A stretch of 62,000 bases of DNA from Glandiceps talaboti (lineage: Eukaryota > Hemichordata > Enteropneusta > Spengelidae): assembly GCF_964340395.1 (NCBI RefSeq), contig NC_135560.1, positions 7,827,598 through 7,889,597 of the forward strand, read 5' to 3'. The translations under genes and the position numbers were made by a program. This document shows, one piece after another, positions 1 to 12,718 of this stretch. Every line of letters starts with the position of its first letter. The stretch's first letter is position 1. The notes beneath the pieces are model-generated. The model searched no databases, was not told where the DNA came from, and saw only the letters and a program-made list of their open reading frames with translations.

Positions 1-1373
1 TGATATCCATGGTAACCAAGTAATGAATAAATCAAACTTTCTTTCACATTAGCAGGCGAGTAGTGTTTTCTTGTTCTAATAGTGACATTGTGTGAATTGA
101 TTGCGGCTGATGTCGGCTTTATAAATCTCTGTAAAGAGGAGCATAGGAAATCAACTTGAATGCTTTGCATGTCAACAGAAGGGCTTTCCTTTAAGCCACA
201 TAATTTTTACTTTCTTCTAGTGAAGATTATGTTGTCTGTCTATATGTCTGTCTGTTTGTGTATGTTTGTAGACATGAGATCGAAAAAAAATTCTGCATGA
301 TAATGTTACGTATAGATAATGCTTGTCAGAATAAAAATCAAAAGGCTTGCTTTCCTGTCCTTACAAAAAACACTACATCTGGCAAAAGTACAAAGGTTAG
401 ACTTGTTGAGTTTCTGACTCAAACACTTCACCAAATCTTAGTCCAATGGACTGCCATAATCTACTAAAACACAATCAATCTCAAACTCCTCATTTTGTCA
501 TGCAATAAAATGATATCATTAATTTTACTTTTTACAATTGTTTTAAAGTTATGTTCTCGGGTTATTTATTTTTCGTGTCATTTTTTGATCTTGTAAACCA
601 GACACTTTGTTGCAATATCTATTTACTTATTCCACTACATTACACATATTTAAATTAAAATGTGATAGAGCCATAAAATATTGTTATTAGTTTAAGGCAC
701 AACCAACAGAACTTCTAGATAGTGACAGATATGGTCCCCACTTCTGATCTAGAAGCTTCTTCTGAATAGCGCCCCTTGTGGCCAAATTAAAGAATCTTTT
801 GTCTTTCTGACATACCAGACAGATAAAATAACCAATATTACTTTATATATAATGTTAAAGTATAAGAATTTCAGGCCAGGAACTACAATTGACCTGTCAG
901 TGTGTCAACACTAGATACAAAATCATATATATATATCTATATAGTTATACAGAGAATATCAACGTTTGATTTGTATACTGTACTACCTATAACATGATTT
1001 ATGCTAAAAGGGCCAAGTTCACTAATTGCACCTACTCAAAATAAACTTTCGTGGATTCGAAGCATCCTTACTTAAGTTATAACAGCGTTCAAGCTGTGTG
1101 TTAATTTACCATTACATGTGTAAAATATCTTGTGTAAGTGATTCAAATATGTTGTAATTAGCAAGGCAAGTACAGTTGTGTTGTTTTACAAACACATTAG
1201 TATCTATCAAACCTCATGATAACAAGTAAGATGTGCTGTGTCACACCGCCCTCAGTAGTCTTGATCTTGCCATGAAAGAGGTTGGCTGATGTTTGAGGAC
1301 GCCCATATAGATAGTATCTTTGGTTGAATTACAATCCATTGTACTACTTGGCTGATTCACGCTGAACCATGGT
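1..1373. other. Gene-free flank downstream of gene 1
   Basis: AT-rich sequence with no supportable coding exon. On the minus strand an AATAAA lies at 565-570 (TTTATT on the plus strand), about 800 nt past the predicted gene 1 stop, and is a candidate polyadenylation signal. Another AATAAA overlaps the stop codon itself (1373-1378). The short frame at 258-467 has no recognisable features. Confidence 0.6.
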
Positions 1374-1411
1374 TTATTGGAGTATGCAATCTTTTTGCTT
1401 TTTCCTTTTTC
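1374..1411 (-). CDS. Gene 1 terminal exon encoding polybasic CaaX tail
   Basis: The acceptor is TATATTTTCAG|G. Entered in phase 1 after the donor at 2098, the exon completes a glycine codon and then reads KRKKQKDCILQ and stop TAA. A cysteine four residues from the end, followed by I-L-Q, fits a CaaX box; a final Gln usually favours farnesylation. The upstream Lys/Arg run would act as the second membrane signal, as in K-Ras-type tails. The gene 3 terminal exon has the same size, phase and KDC-aliphatic-aliphatic-Q ending, which is the main reason to believe it. Confidence 0.72.
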
Positions 1412-4400
1412 CTGAAAATATATGAAAAGGCATATCCATTCAAGGTCCAGTTAGAATTTGGATCAATATTTAGCTGTATAACAGTTTTTTCAAAGCTATA
1501 GAAAAAAAAGTTGGTCTTGAACAAAAAAAAGTTATCCTAATGGCTCCACTAAACCTGGGACTGAAACCCTGGCCTTTATGAATTTATCACAGATATTGCC
1601 ATATTTAAAAGGTACTAGCAGTATTCAGAAGTACACTTGACCATCACTTGAAAATATGATTGAACACAAATTGTAATGTACACCTTGAATTAAGATACAA
1701 CTTATAAATGATCTGATGATGTAATTCATTGGCCATGTACAAATGTGGCGGAAGTCCCTACTATACAGTCAACTGTTGTAACGATGCCAGAACACAAATT
1801 GTAAGGTTAGAGAAGAAGGCATACATAAACTGTATATGAGATAACAGCTTATTTGACATTTTATATTACTTAGTAATTATTTTCACTTTAACGTAAAAAG
1901 CTTATAAAAACTAACATGTATGTTATTTTCAACTACACATATGCCAATAAGACTGTATCACGCTACCACCATTCCACTGCATCTAACGTTAACTAAGAAA
2001 TAAGTTATGCTTTTCTTTAAACACTCGCACAAAATATGCAGGTTTTGCAAAATAGAAAGTTTACATACATTTAGTAAGGTGCGTATATTATACCAACCTT
2101 GTTTCCGGGTTGTAGATTTTAATTTCTTCAAGTCTGCTTCATTAACAGTGTTATCTTCACCTTTGCCCTTGACAGAAAGTTGATTTAAAAAATGTAAAGA
2201 ATCAAGCAAAATGACAATGTTTTCAAAAATTGTTCAAATTTGTATCTCTATCAAGATAATCTCATAAGATTGATATGACAGCAATCCCTCGACACTTGAT
2301 TGCCAGTGTGGTATACTTGGTGAAGTTGGTGCAGTGCTCTCTTTGGCCATACTTTCATGAGCATATAGCAAGTGAAATAGAGAAGATTAAGTAGAGCACA
2401 GAAAACACTACATTTACAACCTGGGGACAATATCCAAAGTATCCACTATGGCATTTAGGCATTATAGGATTTTGCAATCATTAAATATGTTTACCCAAAA
2501 TACTAAATATTATACAAAATACAATTGTGTGGTCATGTGATTGTATGTACATATAATGATGATATCCTCATTTGCATATATGCAATAAATTAAATGTTTT
2601 TAGCATTACACTGCAATTAATGTAAATACCAATAACATGTGTGACCAATCATGCACGTTATCACTGGTACATACTTTTACATTAAATAAAGTCATGGACT
2701 CTTATCAACCACCCTTTGCAAAATGTTTTGATTCATACAACACAACACAGCTAGTATGAAACTTTTGGCCAAGATTTTATATTTTGGTACTTTCACATTA
2801 ATTGACCTCTCCAGATTTCCACTAAAATGAAGCTTTTAACTTCAAGTCAAAATATAAATTATAATCTTAAAAAATGACACCGGAACAATCCACATACCTG
2901 TTGTCTACATGTACTATCTTTTCCTGATTGCCCACTTTGTGTTGCTCCATTTTGTGTTCTCAAGTCGTCCTGTGTACCTTCAGTGATTCCTGGATTCACA
3001 TGAGCAACTTCAAAACCATCTTGTATTTCTTTCACAATTGTCACATCATGTTGGATACTGTCGACGTCTCCAAATATCTTCTTTGGAACTGTGTCTCTGT
3101 CTTCGATATTTTCATCGGCTCCCTCATTTTGTTTCGTAACTTTGAAATCATCTTGGTCGAAATGGTACTTTGTGTTGGTGTCCTTTCCATCAAAATTATA
3201 GGGTGTTGATTTTTGTTCCATTTTGGGATCAACATCGATACCGATTTGGTTCAACTTAACATCTTTCCAGTCATCTCTTGTCATACCTACAGCTTGATCA
3301 ACATCATAAGACTTCTGCTCTTCTGGGTCTGAAACATTTTGTATATTCATTGCATTATAGTCACCAATTTGAATGTATTCACCAGTGATTCTTTGAGTTG
3401 TATCTCCTATGTGTACTTTACTATCCGTAATGTAAAAATGTTGAATGACAGGTACGGGATCTGTTTTCATACAAGTAAACATTGGGGCAATCTGATCATT
3501 GGTATGGTGGTCTCCTGTTTGCTGAGAACCTGTGGGCACTTTAGTATTATCAAATGCAATTTTGCCACCGCTGATTTTTAGTTGTGGCACCTCAGGAATA
3601 GTTTCTTCAGACTGGTGGTGTTTGCTTTGTGAGTGAACTGGCATATCTGATTGGTTTCCCAGTGAATCTTGCTTTGTATCTTTCCTCACATTTTCAGACA
3701 AACAGTCATCTGTTGGAGTTTTCTCACTGATCTGTGCTTGCTCTTTCTCACTGCTGTATACTTGAGACTCCAATGGTTGAAACTGTCTTTCTCCACAAGT
3801 GCCATCGTAACTTTTACTGCCATCAATGACATCACGATTTTCTAGGTCTTCTATTTTCTTACTTACTTCTGCATCTGTTGAAGACTCTAAAGTGTTAAAT
3901 AACTTCGAACGGTCTTCTTTTTTTCTTTCTTTGTTTAAGCTCTCTTTGTCATTTTCTTTGTGTGTACTGCCCTCAATCTTTTCAGATTCACACAAGTTTT
4001 TGTGTATTTTCTTTCCTTCATCTTTCATTGCCTCCTTTCCATCAGTATCTGGTCTATGTGCAATCATTTCCACATTAGCCAATCTGTTCTCCAGGATACC
4101 TTTGTCTATCTTTCTATCTTCTCTCTTCTGAATGTCCTTTGACTTCATCTCCATACTCTCTGGAACAGTTTTATGAATCCCAGTTTCTTCCACCCTCTCA
4201 TCTACCAATACTTGTTTCGCTTGTCCTTCATACTCATTCACTGTTTGTACTTCTACTTCTCTTGTCTTTTTGGTTTCATCTTCTCCCAACATACCATGAC
4301 ATTGTTCCTTGCTCATATGATGACTAAAACTCACACCATTCTGTCTTACACTGTGATTAGTAGTCTGCTGTTGTAGTCCTGTCATTAATTGCCTCTTTGA

Positions 4401-7010
4401 TTTAATACAGCAAGGTTCAGAGTTTACCTTTCCCAACTCATCCAGACTGTTGTTTCTACATTCCCTACTGTCTTCACGCTGCTTTGTTTCATTTATTTCT
4501 TCCTTGATCTTTCCCTCCATATTTTCCCTTGGCATTGGAATCTCTTGTTCATGCTCCATACCTTCCATTGCTCTACAGCTCTGATCCCCTTTCACACAGT
4601 TTTCTTGTTTTCCCCCTCCTGTTTCACTTTCTTGTACTCTTCTCTCATCCTTGTGCAGATTTCCAGAACACTTTGTTGTCCTCAAGCCTTTTTCCTCATC
4701 AGATATTATTTCTTCACTCCTTTGACTACTGTTGCGCGATACAGAACTTGATCTTTGCTTCTCATCACCTATACAGGATCGTTCAACCCCTCTCACATAA
4801 CGTTCTGCAAATTCTCTTCTCATGGGTTCATCTGTAGGTTTTTCTAAATATTCTCTTTCATGACTAGGTTCAATGCCTGTAAAATGCACTCTTTTTTTTG
4901 CTCCAGAATCTTGTAAGTTCTCATCCAAATTTTGCAACATCTGCTCTTTTTGAAATAAAGATTTCTCTAACTTTTCAACCTGACTCATCATTGTATGGCC
5001 ACTATTTCCAGTCATCTCTGTTATCTTTTGTTGAGATTCTTTCAAATCTTTTATGTGTTGTTTCAACATTTGAACATCTTTCATTATTTCTGACTGTGTT
5101 TGTCTTTTGGTGTTTTCAGTTTCATCTCTCTGAACATTTAAACTTGGAGTGTCTGCCTCTGTCTTTTCTCCTTTCTCAGACTGAGTCTGTCGCATGATAC
5201 CATATGCTTCCTTTTCTTCAGATAATCTCTCATCTTTTCTTGTTTCTTCCTCCTTTATCTCCTCACGCTCTCCTTTACCTTTCTGAAGTTTCCCATGATC
5301 TGAATTGTCAGATTTACGTTCCTCATGATGACTGATTTCACATGTTTGTTCTTTGCTGACACTATTTATATCCATTCCATCATTGCTTGCAGTTGTCATT
5401 TGTTCTTCCTCGTGGGTGCCTCTTTCTTCCAGCAGTGCTTTCAACTCTTGTGGTATCCCACTATTGTTATGCAAATCTACTGAATGTAAAATATTAACAA
5501 CAGCACTATTGTGCATATTTGGAGACTTAGGATCTTTCCCTGGAATCTCTTTTTCCTCCTTCTTCTCAACATCATCTGCCTTCTTCTGTATTTTCTGAGT
5601 GCTAGGAATCAAATCTGGAAGTGTTAATGTATTTTGTTTCCTATCAGATGAATGCTCTGTGTCAGAGTTTGTGCTTTGCTTCTTGTCAGAATTGACACTT
5701 GGTTCTAACACTGTAATAATAGTTTGTTGCGGTTGAAGAACTGTTTTCTCAATATCGGTCAAATTCTCTTTTTGTTTTTCAATAGATTGTTTTGGCATGT
5801 TTGATGCGGTTTGTTTGTCTTTCACAGTACTCTGACCTTTTCTTCTGCTTTTTAACTTCTTATCATTTTCTGTAGGGTGGTAATGAATTCCTGGATTTCC
5901 ATGGTAACCATCAACATCACTTATCTCTGCTCTTTTCCCTTTTTCAGACATCTGTCTCTGTTCTTTCTTTTGTGTCTTTTTTGTGTCGTTTCTTCTCCTT
6001 GGATTTTGACTTTCTTCTGTTACCAACTTATTTTGATTGACAGCTTCGAGCCTTACCTGCATCTCCTTCATCTCTTTTCGTTTTCTCTCGAAAATCTTTT
6101 TTCGTTCAAGTTCTTTTTGAAGCCTTTGTATTTCTTCATCCATCATCTTCTGATCCAGCATTATATTTTCCATGTCTCTTTCCTTCTTAAACTTATCCTC
6201 CCGTTTCAGTCTCTTGTTTGACGTCAAAACCCTCCGTAATGATGAAACATCCAATTCATCAGTACCAACACACTTCAAACATGAAACACTCTTCAATTCA
6301 ATAGGGACTTGATGACTTTCTAAACCGCACACTATTGGTAAAACAAAATCTTCTTTGTCTGGATCCTCCAGAGATTTGATGATGGCAGTTTGTATTCTCT
6401 TCTCACACCATCTGTCTTCAAGAAAACCCTTCGTAACTATGACTACAAGAAATGAACACTGATCCAGAGCATCTTGTAAATTCTTAAAGATTGGCTTTCC
6501 TGTTGGAAATTCATCAAAAAGATAAACTTTTAGCTTCCAAGTCTCAAATTTATTCTTCAAGTTGAGCACTTTGTTTTTGTCTACATCGCATGATAGAATA
6601 AGAACGTCATAGAATTCACAACTTGGTCTTGGATAGTCTGTCATTCCGGCTCTTGGTAACCAAGAAGATGCTGTATGCTCAGGACTATTTATCACCTGTT
6701 TTGTACTTGCTTCAGCATTCTGCTCTTGGACAGAATTTCCGTGAGCCCTATGAAAATTGTGGCCAAGTGGTAAAGTGGAGGGTGTTTTTCTCGTTTTCCT
6801 TTCTTGTTTATCACTTTTCCTGTCATTAACAGCGACATCATCTTTCAAGGAGACTGTACTTGGTTCATTACTTCTTGTTTTCCTTTCCTCCTCATCTTCC
6901 TTGCTCTCCTGAGACTGTTGTGAACTTGAAATAGGATAGGCTGGATACTCTGGCAAAGCATCAGTCTTGGGGCTCTCCAATAATGCAGGGTGGCCTGAAC
7001 TTGTTGCCAT
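1374..7010 (-). CDS. Gene 1: TIR–coiled-coil–double RHIM-like protein with predicted CaaX terminus
   Basis: Predicted innate-immune signalling adaptor of about 1406 residues. Coding exons are 7010-2898, 2167-2098 and 1411-1374. The ATG at 7010 lies in a strong context (ACCATGG), with an in-frame stop a few codons upstream. Residues about 132-270 form a TIR domain: box 1 YDVLILS, a BB-loop-like FDEFPTGKP, then WCEKR. Coiled coil follows at about 268-328 and about 645-700, within a long Lys/Glu-rich, probably disordered middle. Near the C-terminus are VHIGDTTQRI (1199-1208) and IQIGDYNAM (1213-1221), the second an excellent RHIM match. Exon 1 ends at a donor AACAG|GTATGT. The small exons keep phase (0 to 1) and give a basic tail ending KRKKQKDCILQ. 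Arginine replaces the TIR NADase glutamate, so an adaptor role is inferred. The big exon is certain. The last two exons rest on splice signals and on agreement with gene 3. Gene 1 is divergent from gene 2. Confidence 0.85.
2098..2167 (-). CDS. Gene 1 penultimate exon
   Basis: This 70-bp exon lies between an acceptor CTGTCAAG|GGC and a donor CAAG|GTTGGT, entering in phase 0 and leaving in phase 1. It encodes 23 charged residues (GKGEDNTVNEADLKK… to …TTRKQ). Phase fits both neighbours. The donor is weaker than consensus and the exon lacks a recognisable motif, so it is less certain than the terminal exon. Confidence 0.55.
3348..3416 (-). other. Two RHIM-like motifs in gene 1
   Basis: Residues 1199-1208 read VHIGDTTQRI and residues 1213-1221 read IQIGDYNAM. 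The RHIM consensus (I/V-Q-I/L/V-G-x-x-N-x-M/L) is met at every position by the second copy. The first keeps V-x-I-G but lacks the Asn. The lead-in HFYITDSK before the first copy matches HYHITGSK before the gene 3 motif, so the first copy is probably the ancestral one and the second an extra copy. RHIMs form hetero-amyloids in RIPK1, RIPK3, TRIF and ZBP1. Confidence 0.8.
6201..6617 (-). other. TIR domain of gene 1
   Basis: Residues about 132-270. The strand/helix pattern is visible: YDVLILS (strand A), FPTGKPIFKNLQDALD (BB loop and helix B), SFLVVIVTKGFLEDRWCEK (strand C and box 2), and DFVLPIVCG (strand D). Its closest relative in the window is gene 3, which shares GKP, the WCEK motif and the run SLEDPDK. 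Confidence 0.95.
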
Positions 7011-8783
7011 GGTACCAACTGTGGATAACACTGTTTATGTGACTACATTAATTCAGAAGTTGATTCCTATAATAAATCAGAAGGTTAACAAGTACAAAAG
7101 ATATGCATATATAGACTGTGTGAAACCACTGTTCATCCTTTCATCTCCATGATGTTACCATGACAATGTATTGCGACGATAGTTTAATAATCTAGCTTTA
7201 AACGAGTTCGACATTGATGAATACTGTGTACTGAGACTGTACAAGTAACATAATGAGGTGGCAATTTGAAATTTTGAGATATACACTTAAGAAATGTCAG
7301 TGTACGAAATATCGCTACTTTTGTAATAGCAATGATGTTTACAGAGACTACATGTCATGATGTGGTCTGTTTACGACACTGACCTGTGACTCGAGATAGA
7401 CATGTGCCTGAACATACACATTTCGATCTGCTTAAATTCTGATGTACGAATACAGCTCAATTGCTTTATTTACCTCTATTCCCTTTGTATATTGTCGTTT
7501 GTTTGTTATTTGTTGTTTCGAGAGTCGATCATCATCTTCCCCACAAAAAACAAAACAAAAACAAAATAAAACACATTGACAATGTATAAAGGAAATAGAG
7601 GTATTATTGAGCAATTACCAAGCCATCCCCACATCAAATTTTATAATCCGATACCACTCTCTTCTGTTACACTGTACATTACTATGATGACTTCATTTTA
7701 ATAATCAAACGGTATGATGTAATATCACGCTCTACTTTGACCAATCAACCAATCAGCTTCTGGGAATCTTTTCAAATCACAGTATCCACTCGATATTGGA
7801 TTCTATATATTACAAGCATCATCCATCTATGTGGACTCTCACAAGTCACAGATCAGTGCTGTAAACAGGCTAGGAACTATGTATCTTTTGATCTCTGTCT
7901 AGCTGTGCCTTGACCCATGTCTACAGCATCCAGGATGGTGTCATATTCAAAATTCTGAGACTTAAAATTCAACTAATTTTACTCGATCCTATAACTATGA
8001 CTAACCTGGATTTGTTGGTAAATTTATATTATATCAAGCACCTCTCATGACAGGGAAAAAAATAAACACCAAGAGAAGTCACTTTGAACAAACTGCTTGA
8101 CAATCGCCAGCATTTCTTTGCTTCATTTCAAACAGGTCTCTATTTCCAGGATTTCAGGATATCTCCCACAGACAAAATATGTCACTGTCTGAAATTTTTA
8201 CTACTAGCCCAATTATTTGTGTGCTCACGATCTCTAGAAGCACTAAACTATAATCGCCGTAACATATACTGTATACATGTCAGGCTTCTTTACGGCACCG
8301 TCTATAACGTATCCACCAGAGGATATATTTCACATTTCGTGTAGCGTCAATATGTGCTCTCGCTTGCGAGAATGACAACGCTAGTCAGAAAGACAAGTCT
8401 CTGAAGTTGAACTATTATACAGACTTTAGATAGTTTGAAAAAAAATACCATACTTTCGTTATGGATGTAGGAGGCCGCTATTGCATTTCGTACCTGAAAT
8501 CACACTTATTCTTTGGGAGAAACTGTGACCTTGTGTCGATTATAGTACATGGTTGCTAGCATATATATTATCGATATCGATCGCCATTTGCTACCCCGAC
8601 CACAAGAGGGCGTGGTTTACTTACACTTGGATTAGCTCAAGTTCATCTTCACAACTTTGTTGTTCTTCTCGTTGGCAGATACGCTCTCGTGTTGATATCT
8701 TTAAATGTTCATCTTTCGAGTGATTTCCTGGTTTTGACTAGTATTTCATTCCGGAAATGACGACGTACTGTGCGCGCGCATTA

Positions 8784-8794
8784 GGGGAATCCCC
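8784..8794. promoter_or_regulatory. Palindromic NF-kappaB site
   Basis: GGGGAATCCCC, whose reverse complement GGGGATTCCCC is the classic MHC class I type kappaB element. It sits in the only CpG-rich patch of the spacer, about 160 bp upstream of a candidate gene 1 leader donor and about 2.1 kb upstream of the gene 2 ATG. NF-kappaB control is inferred from the motif and from the immune-type genes on both sides. Confidence 0.6.
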
Positions 8795-9942
8795 TTTCGC
8801 AACCTTCCAAACTCTGAATTCGAGGTACACAGCTACAGAAGACCACGATATTAATCGGTCGAAATATTTGCAATCTTCGTTTGGTTTCAATATAAATATA
8901 ACTGTCGGATGCTGAACATTCACTTCATCCTAAGGTAGAGGTAAAAGCCGATTTTTTTTATTCGTGATATCCAAATGTCAGTGTCTTCCAGCGACGTAAC
9001 AATAGCAATGACATAATGATACAAAGACTTGTACACTGTGTAACATATATCTAATTTAATTTTAGACCTTGGAGAGCGGGCAACGTGAATGATCTAAAAC
9101 CACGGATAACGGCTGCGGATTTAATATAGTCAGTAACACGCTATACACAGTACACAGTAAACCTTTGCCCACCTTACTAATATACTCCATAAATCCTAGC
9201 TGCAATAATTGTAGCGTCTTGCTGCGGTTTTGAGGATTTTTTCGTCTGTTTTGGTGACTTTTTAAGTTTTAGTGTTTATAACCCATGCTACAATTATTGC
9301 AGCTACATAAATCCATGCTCATATAAAAAGATGAAGTCATTTTGACTAGTTGCCGTCGTCGCGTCAGTTACATCAGATTAGGGTGATGTTTCTCAAATAT
9401 AAATACTATTTCATGGCTACTATGGGTCGGTCGATCGATTTAAAAAAAAATTTAAAAAATAAAATTCATCTTCATGTTTCTTAGATGCAGTACTTTAGCG
9501 GTTTCGCTATGTCGCTCTCAGTCCTCCGCTGGAACCGCTCGCTTTGTTTTTCTTTGCAAAACCTGTAAGAAAATAAACAGTAAGTTTTACGAACAATGTT
9601 TAGTCACACAACATAAAATCATAGGCCAAGCAAAGTATAGGCCTAGCAAAGGCCTGAGTGTGAGAGGGATCCTGTTTTGGGCTCACATATTCTTCTGGAT
9701 AATGGCTAGAACTGATTAGGTTTTAGTAAACATTCTATGAATATTAATGACCAATTTGCATAATTAAGGGTTTTCAGTACTTAGGCCATATCTTAAGAAT
9801 GCACACTTCAAATTCATTATAATTTGGTACATACATTGATGCAGATAACAAAGTGCATGTGTCGACATGTAAAGTTTGATAATATCTAAATATAGCTTGT
9901 AGTTTTAATGACGCGTTTGGAGTCATTTACAGTGTAGAATGG

Positions 9943-10330
9943 TTAGTGTGGCCGGCTTGGAATCTGCAGGTTGCAGGTTTAAGCCCTGTCAACGCAGCTG
10001 TATAATTGGGGACCTGGTAGGATAGAGTATGTGATGTGAATGTTTTAATCCTATGTTTTTATAGAGGCTGCTGGGGAGCATACAATCCATTGCAGCCTTT
10101 ATAAGCCGGGATACCTGGATTAAAGCATTCACATTACAACCTCTATCCTACCAGGTCGCCAGTTATAAAGCTGGGTGGACTGAGGCATAGTCATGGTTCA
10201 AATCTTGCCCAAGGACTTTAACCAAACAGAAACAAATGGCAGCGATGGGGCTTGAACCTGCACCCTGCAAATTCCAAGCCAGCCACTCTAACCATTCGCC
10301 CATCATCACTCCAAATGCAGTCTTCACATT
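9943..10330. repeat. Two inverted tRNA-derived SINE-like sequences
   Basis: The plus strand near 9940-9995 has a polymerase III A-box-like TGGTTAGTGTGG and a B-box-like GGTTTAAGCCC. The minus strand at about 10310-10235 has TGGTTAGAGTGGC and GGTTCAAGCCC in the same arrangement. The interval between them is an inverted repeat (GACCTGGTAGGATAGAG near 10010 against CTCTATCCTACCAGGTC near 10142). The two units therefore lie tail to tail. No tRNA cloverleaf ends are intact, so these are not functional tRNA genes. Confidence 0.6.
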
Positions 10331-10943
10331 CAATTTAATTTGGTACATACTTCAAACATTACTAATCGCATATGTTTTGTTGCATTCCAACAATTAGTGT
10401 GTGAAGGAACGAAAATCTAAAGACTGCCGTTATTGAAGGCATTCAGTTTAGATCTGGTGTGTATGCAGGACATTTTATGTTTTATTGCAGCAAAATGGTC
10501 CATATAATTTGAATAGGAGGAGGGCAGAAAACAATTTGACCATACATAATGATATTGTAGTTTCCTGTGACAAATGTATGTTCCTTAATTTATGCAAAAA
10601 TGGTTGCCTGCCTGTCTATGCCAGCTTCCCAATCTGGGAAATTTGTCATGGTCATGGAGCTTCTTGATGTGTGACATCAAACTTTCACATGTATGTTATT
10701 TTAATAGGGCATCACTGATACTTATTCCTTTTCACATTTTCCGTAGATTTTGGCCAGAAGGCTAATGCCAGAACTTCCATGGTAAAATTAGGTTTTGTTA
10801 TTATTAATACAAAGTGCCACCACTGGTGCACACATGTCACAAGTGAGTTGATGCTATTATACTGATGGTGTTACGCTACGTGTCAGAAGTCGTAATTACT
10901 TGATAGATTGAATTTGTTTTATATGCACGAATAACACTGCTAA

Positions 10944-12678
10944 ATGGCAACACTTTCACTTCAAAAGAAGCTCCATCCACTTCCAAGACATGTAGAAAGT
11001 GATGCAGATGAACTCACAGAACCTGTAACCCAATGCAAGTACAACTCAATAAACGGAGTCCAGTCTCAAGAAAGTGAAACACGCCAAGATATCGAAATGG
11101 AGAATGATAAGGATATGCCAGATGCACAGACATTACAGCAGGGAGAAACGCAAACAAAGAAGAATATGGTTACAAGAAGTGGTACTCCAGTGGAAGGAAA
11201 TAGAACATGTGTATCCAAAAGTCCAAATATCACTGACTCAGAAACACCTGCAGATGTAACAGACTCCATACAGAATGCAGGAACAGCAAAATGGCAACCT
11301 GAAATAGCTGAAAGTGATGAAAGGACAAATGAAAAGTTAGTACCAAGTACCGCTCCACTTGATTCACAACAAGGCTACACCAGAGGAGTTAGTGATAATA
11401 CTTCAGAAAGTCATAATGGAGCACAAGTTGGAACAGATCAAGACTATCTGAAGCAAGGTGCTAAGCCAAAGAAATCAGCTTCTAAGAAAGTCAACAAAAA
11501 AAGAAACCATGCAGAAAAGGAAAATGCAAGAAGTGATACTCCAGTGGAAGCAAATAGAACATTTGTATCCAAAAGTCCAAATAACACAGCCTCAGAAACA
11601 CTTGCAGTTGTAACAGACTCCATACTGAATGCAGGATCAGCAAAATGTCAATCTGAAATAGCTGAAAGTGCTAACAGGAAAAATGAAAAGTTAGTACCAA
11701 GTACCTCTCCCCTTGATTCTCAACAAGGCTACACCAGAGGAGTTTGTAATAATACTTCAGAAAATCATAATGGAGCACAAGTTGGAACAACAGATCAAAA
11801 CTACAATCTGAAGCAAGGTACTAAACCAGAGAAATCAGCTTCTAAGAAAGTCAACAAAAAAAGAAACCATGCAGAAAAGGAATCCTTACGAAAATGTGTT
11901 AATAATCCACAGAATGGCTGTGGGAAGAAGGGAGGTAAAACTACGATGAGATCTCAGTCCACCCCCTCACACATCTGGACTGAAAGAGATGAAGCCATGC
12001 TACAAGAAGACAGGCGAAAGGAGTTTCATGATGCACTCATTCTTGCCAGTAGTAATGATAAAGAAGAGGTTGAAACCATAAAAAGAATTCTGGCAAACAA
12101 AAGAAGGAAATACTGTACACAAGAGGAGTTCGGAGAGACAGGCAAGGGTAAATTTGCTAATTTTGAAAATGCTCTAGAGCAGTGTTCCTGCATTCTTTTG
12201 GTTTTAACGAAAAATTTTATGTCTGAAAAATTCTGCATGAAGGACAGTGATACAAGTGTAATTGCTTCACTTGAAGATCGTGAAAAAGAAGATTTTGTTA
12301 TCCCTCTGTTGTTTGGTGTACAAGAATGTGAAGTACCTACTAGTTTGAGGAGTATTGCACCTTTAGAGGCAGAAAGTCGGTACTTTAATAAACAATTACT
12401 TGAAAGCACCTCAACATTCAAGAGAGAAAAAAGAGAGGGAGACCACGAGAAAATGGTGGATGAAGAAAGGGAAAAGAGAAAACTTGAGAAGTTTGATGAA
12501 GTCATTCAATCTCAAAAAAGAGAATATAAAATGAAACTGAAAGCCAATGAAAAAATGCAGCAGATTCAACGTTATCATTCTGTTCTTGCTAGAATGGATG
12601 CAGAGGAGCAAACTCAAGCTCCAAGTTTTGATTGCAGTGGAACACAGGAGACTCCAAGGCCACTTGATGATGATGATG

Positions 12679-12718
<40 letters not shown>

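Larger units (their letters stand above)
7011..10943. promoter_or_regulatory. Divergent spacer between genes 1 and 2
   Basis: Holds the presumed promoters and 5' noncoding exons of both genes. A CpG-richer patch with a palindromic kappaB site lies at 8755-8830. A minus-strand donor (AAGT|GTAAGT) at 8625 could end a noncoding first exon of gene 1. A splice acceptor (TTATCCACAG) lies just upstream of the gene 1 ATG. A possible plus-strand leader exon for gene 2 ends at a GTAAGA near 9567. The rest is SINE-like repeat (9943-10330) and sequence in which I see no genes. Confidence 0.45.

Noticed and set aside
7011-7031. Gene 1 starting at the upstream GTG
   Set aside because: Nuclear genes rarely use GTG; the ATG at 7010 has a near-ideal context.
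9943-10310. Functional tRNA genes
   Set aside because: A- and B-box-like sequences are present but acceptor stems and anticodon arms do not form; SINE-derived.
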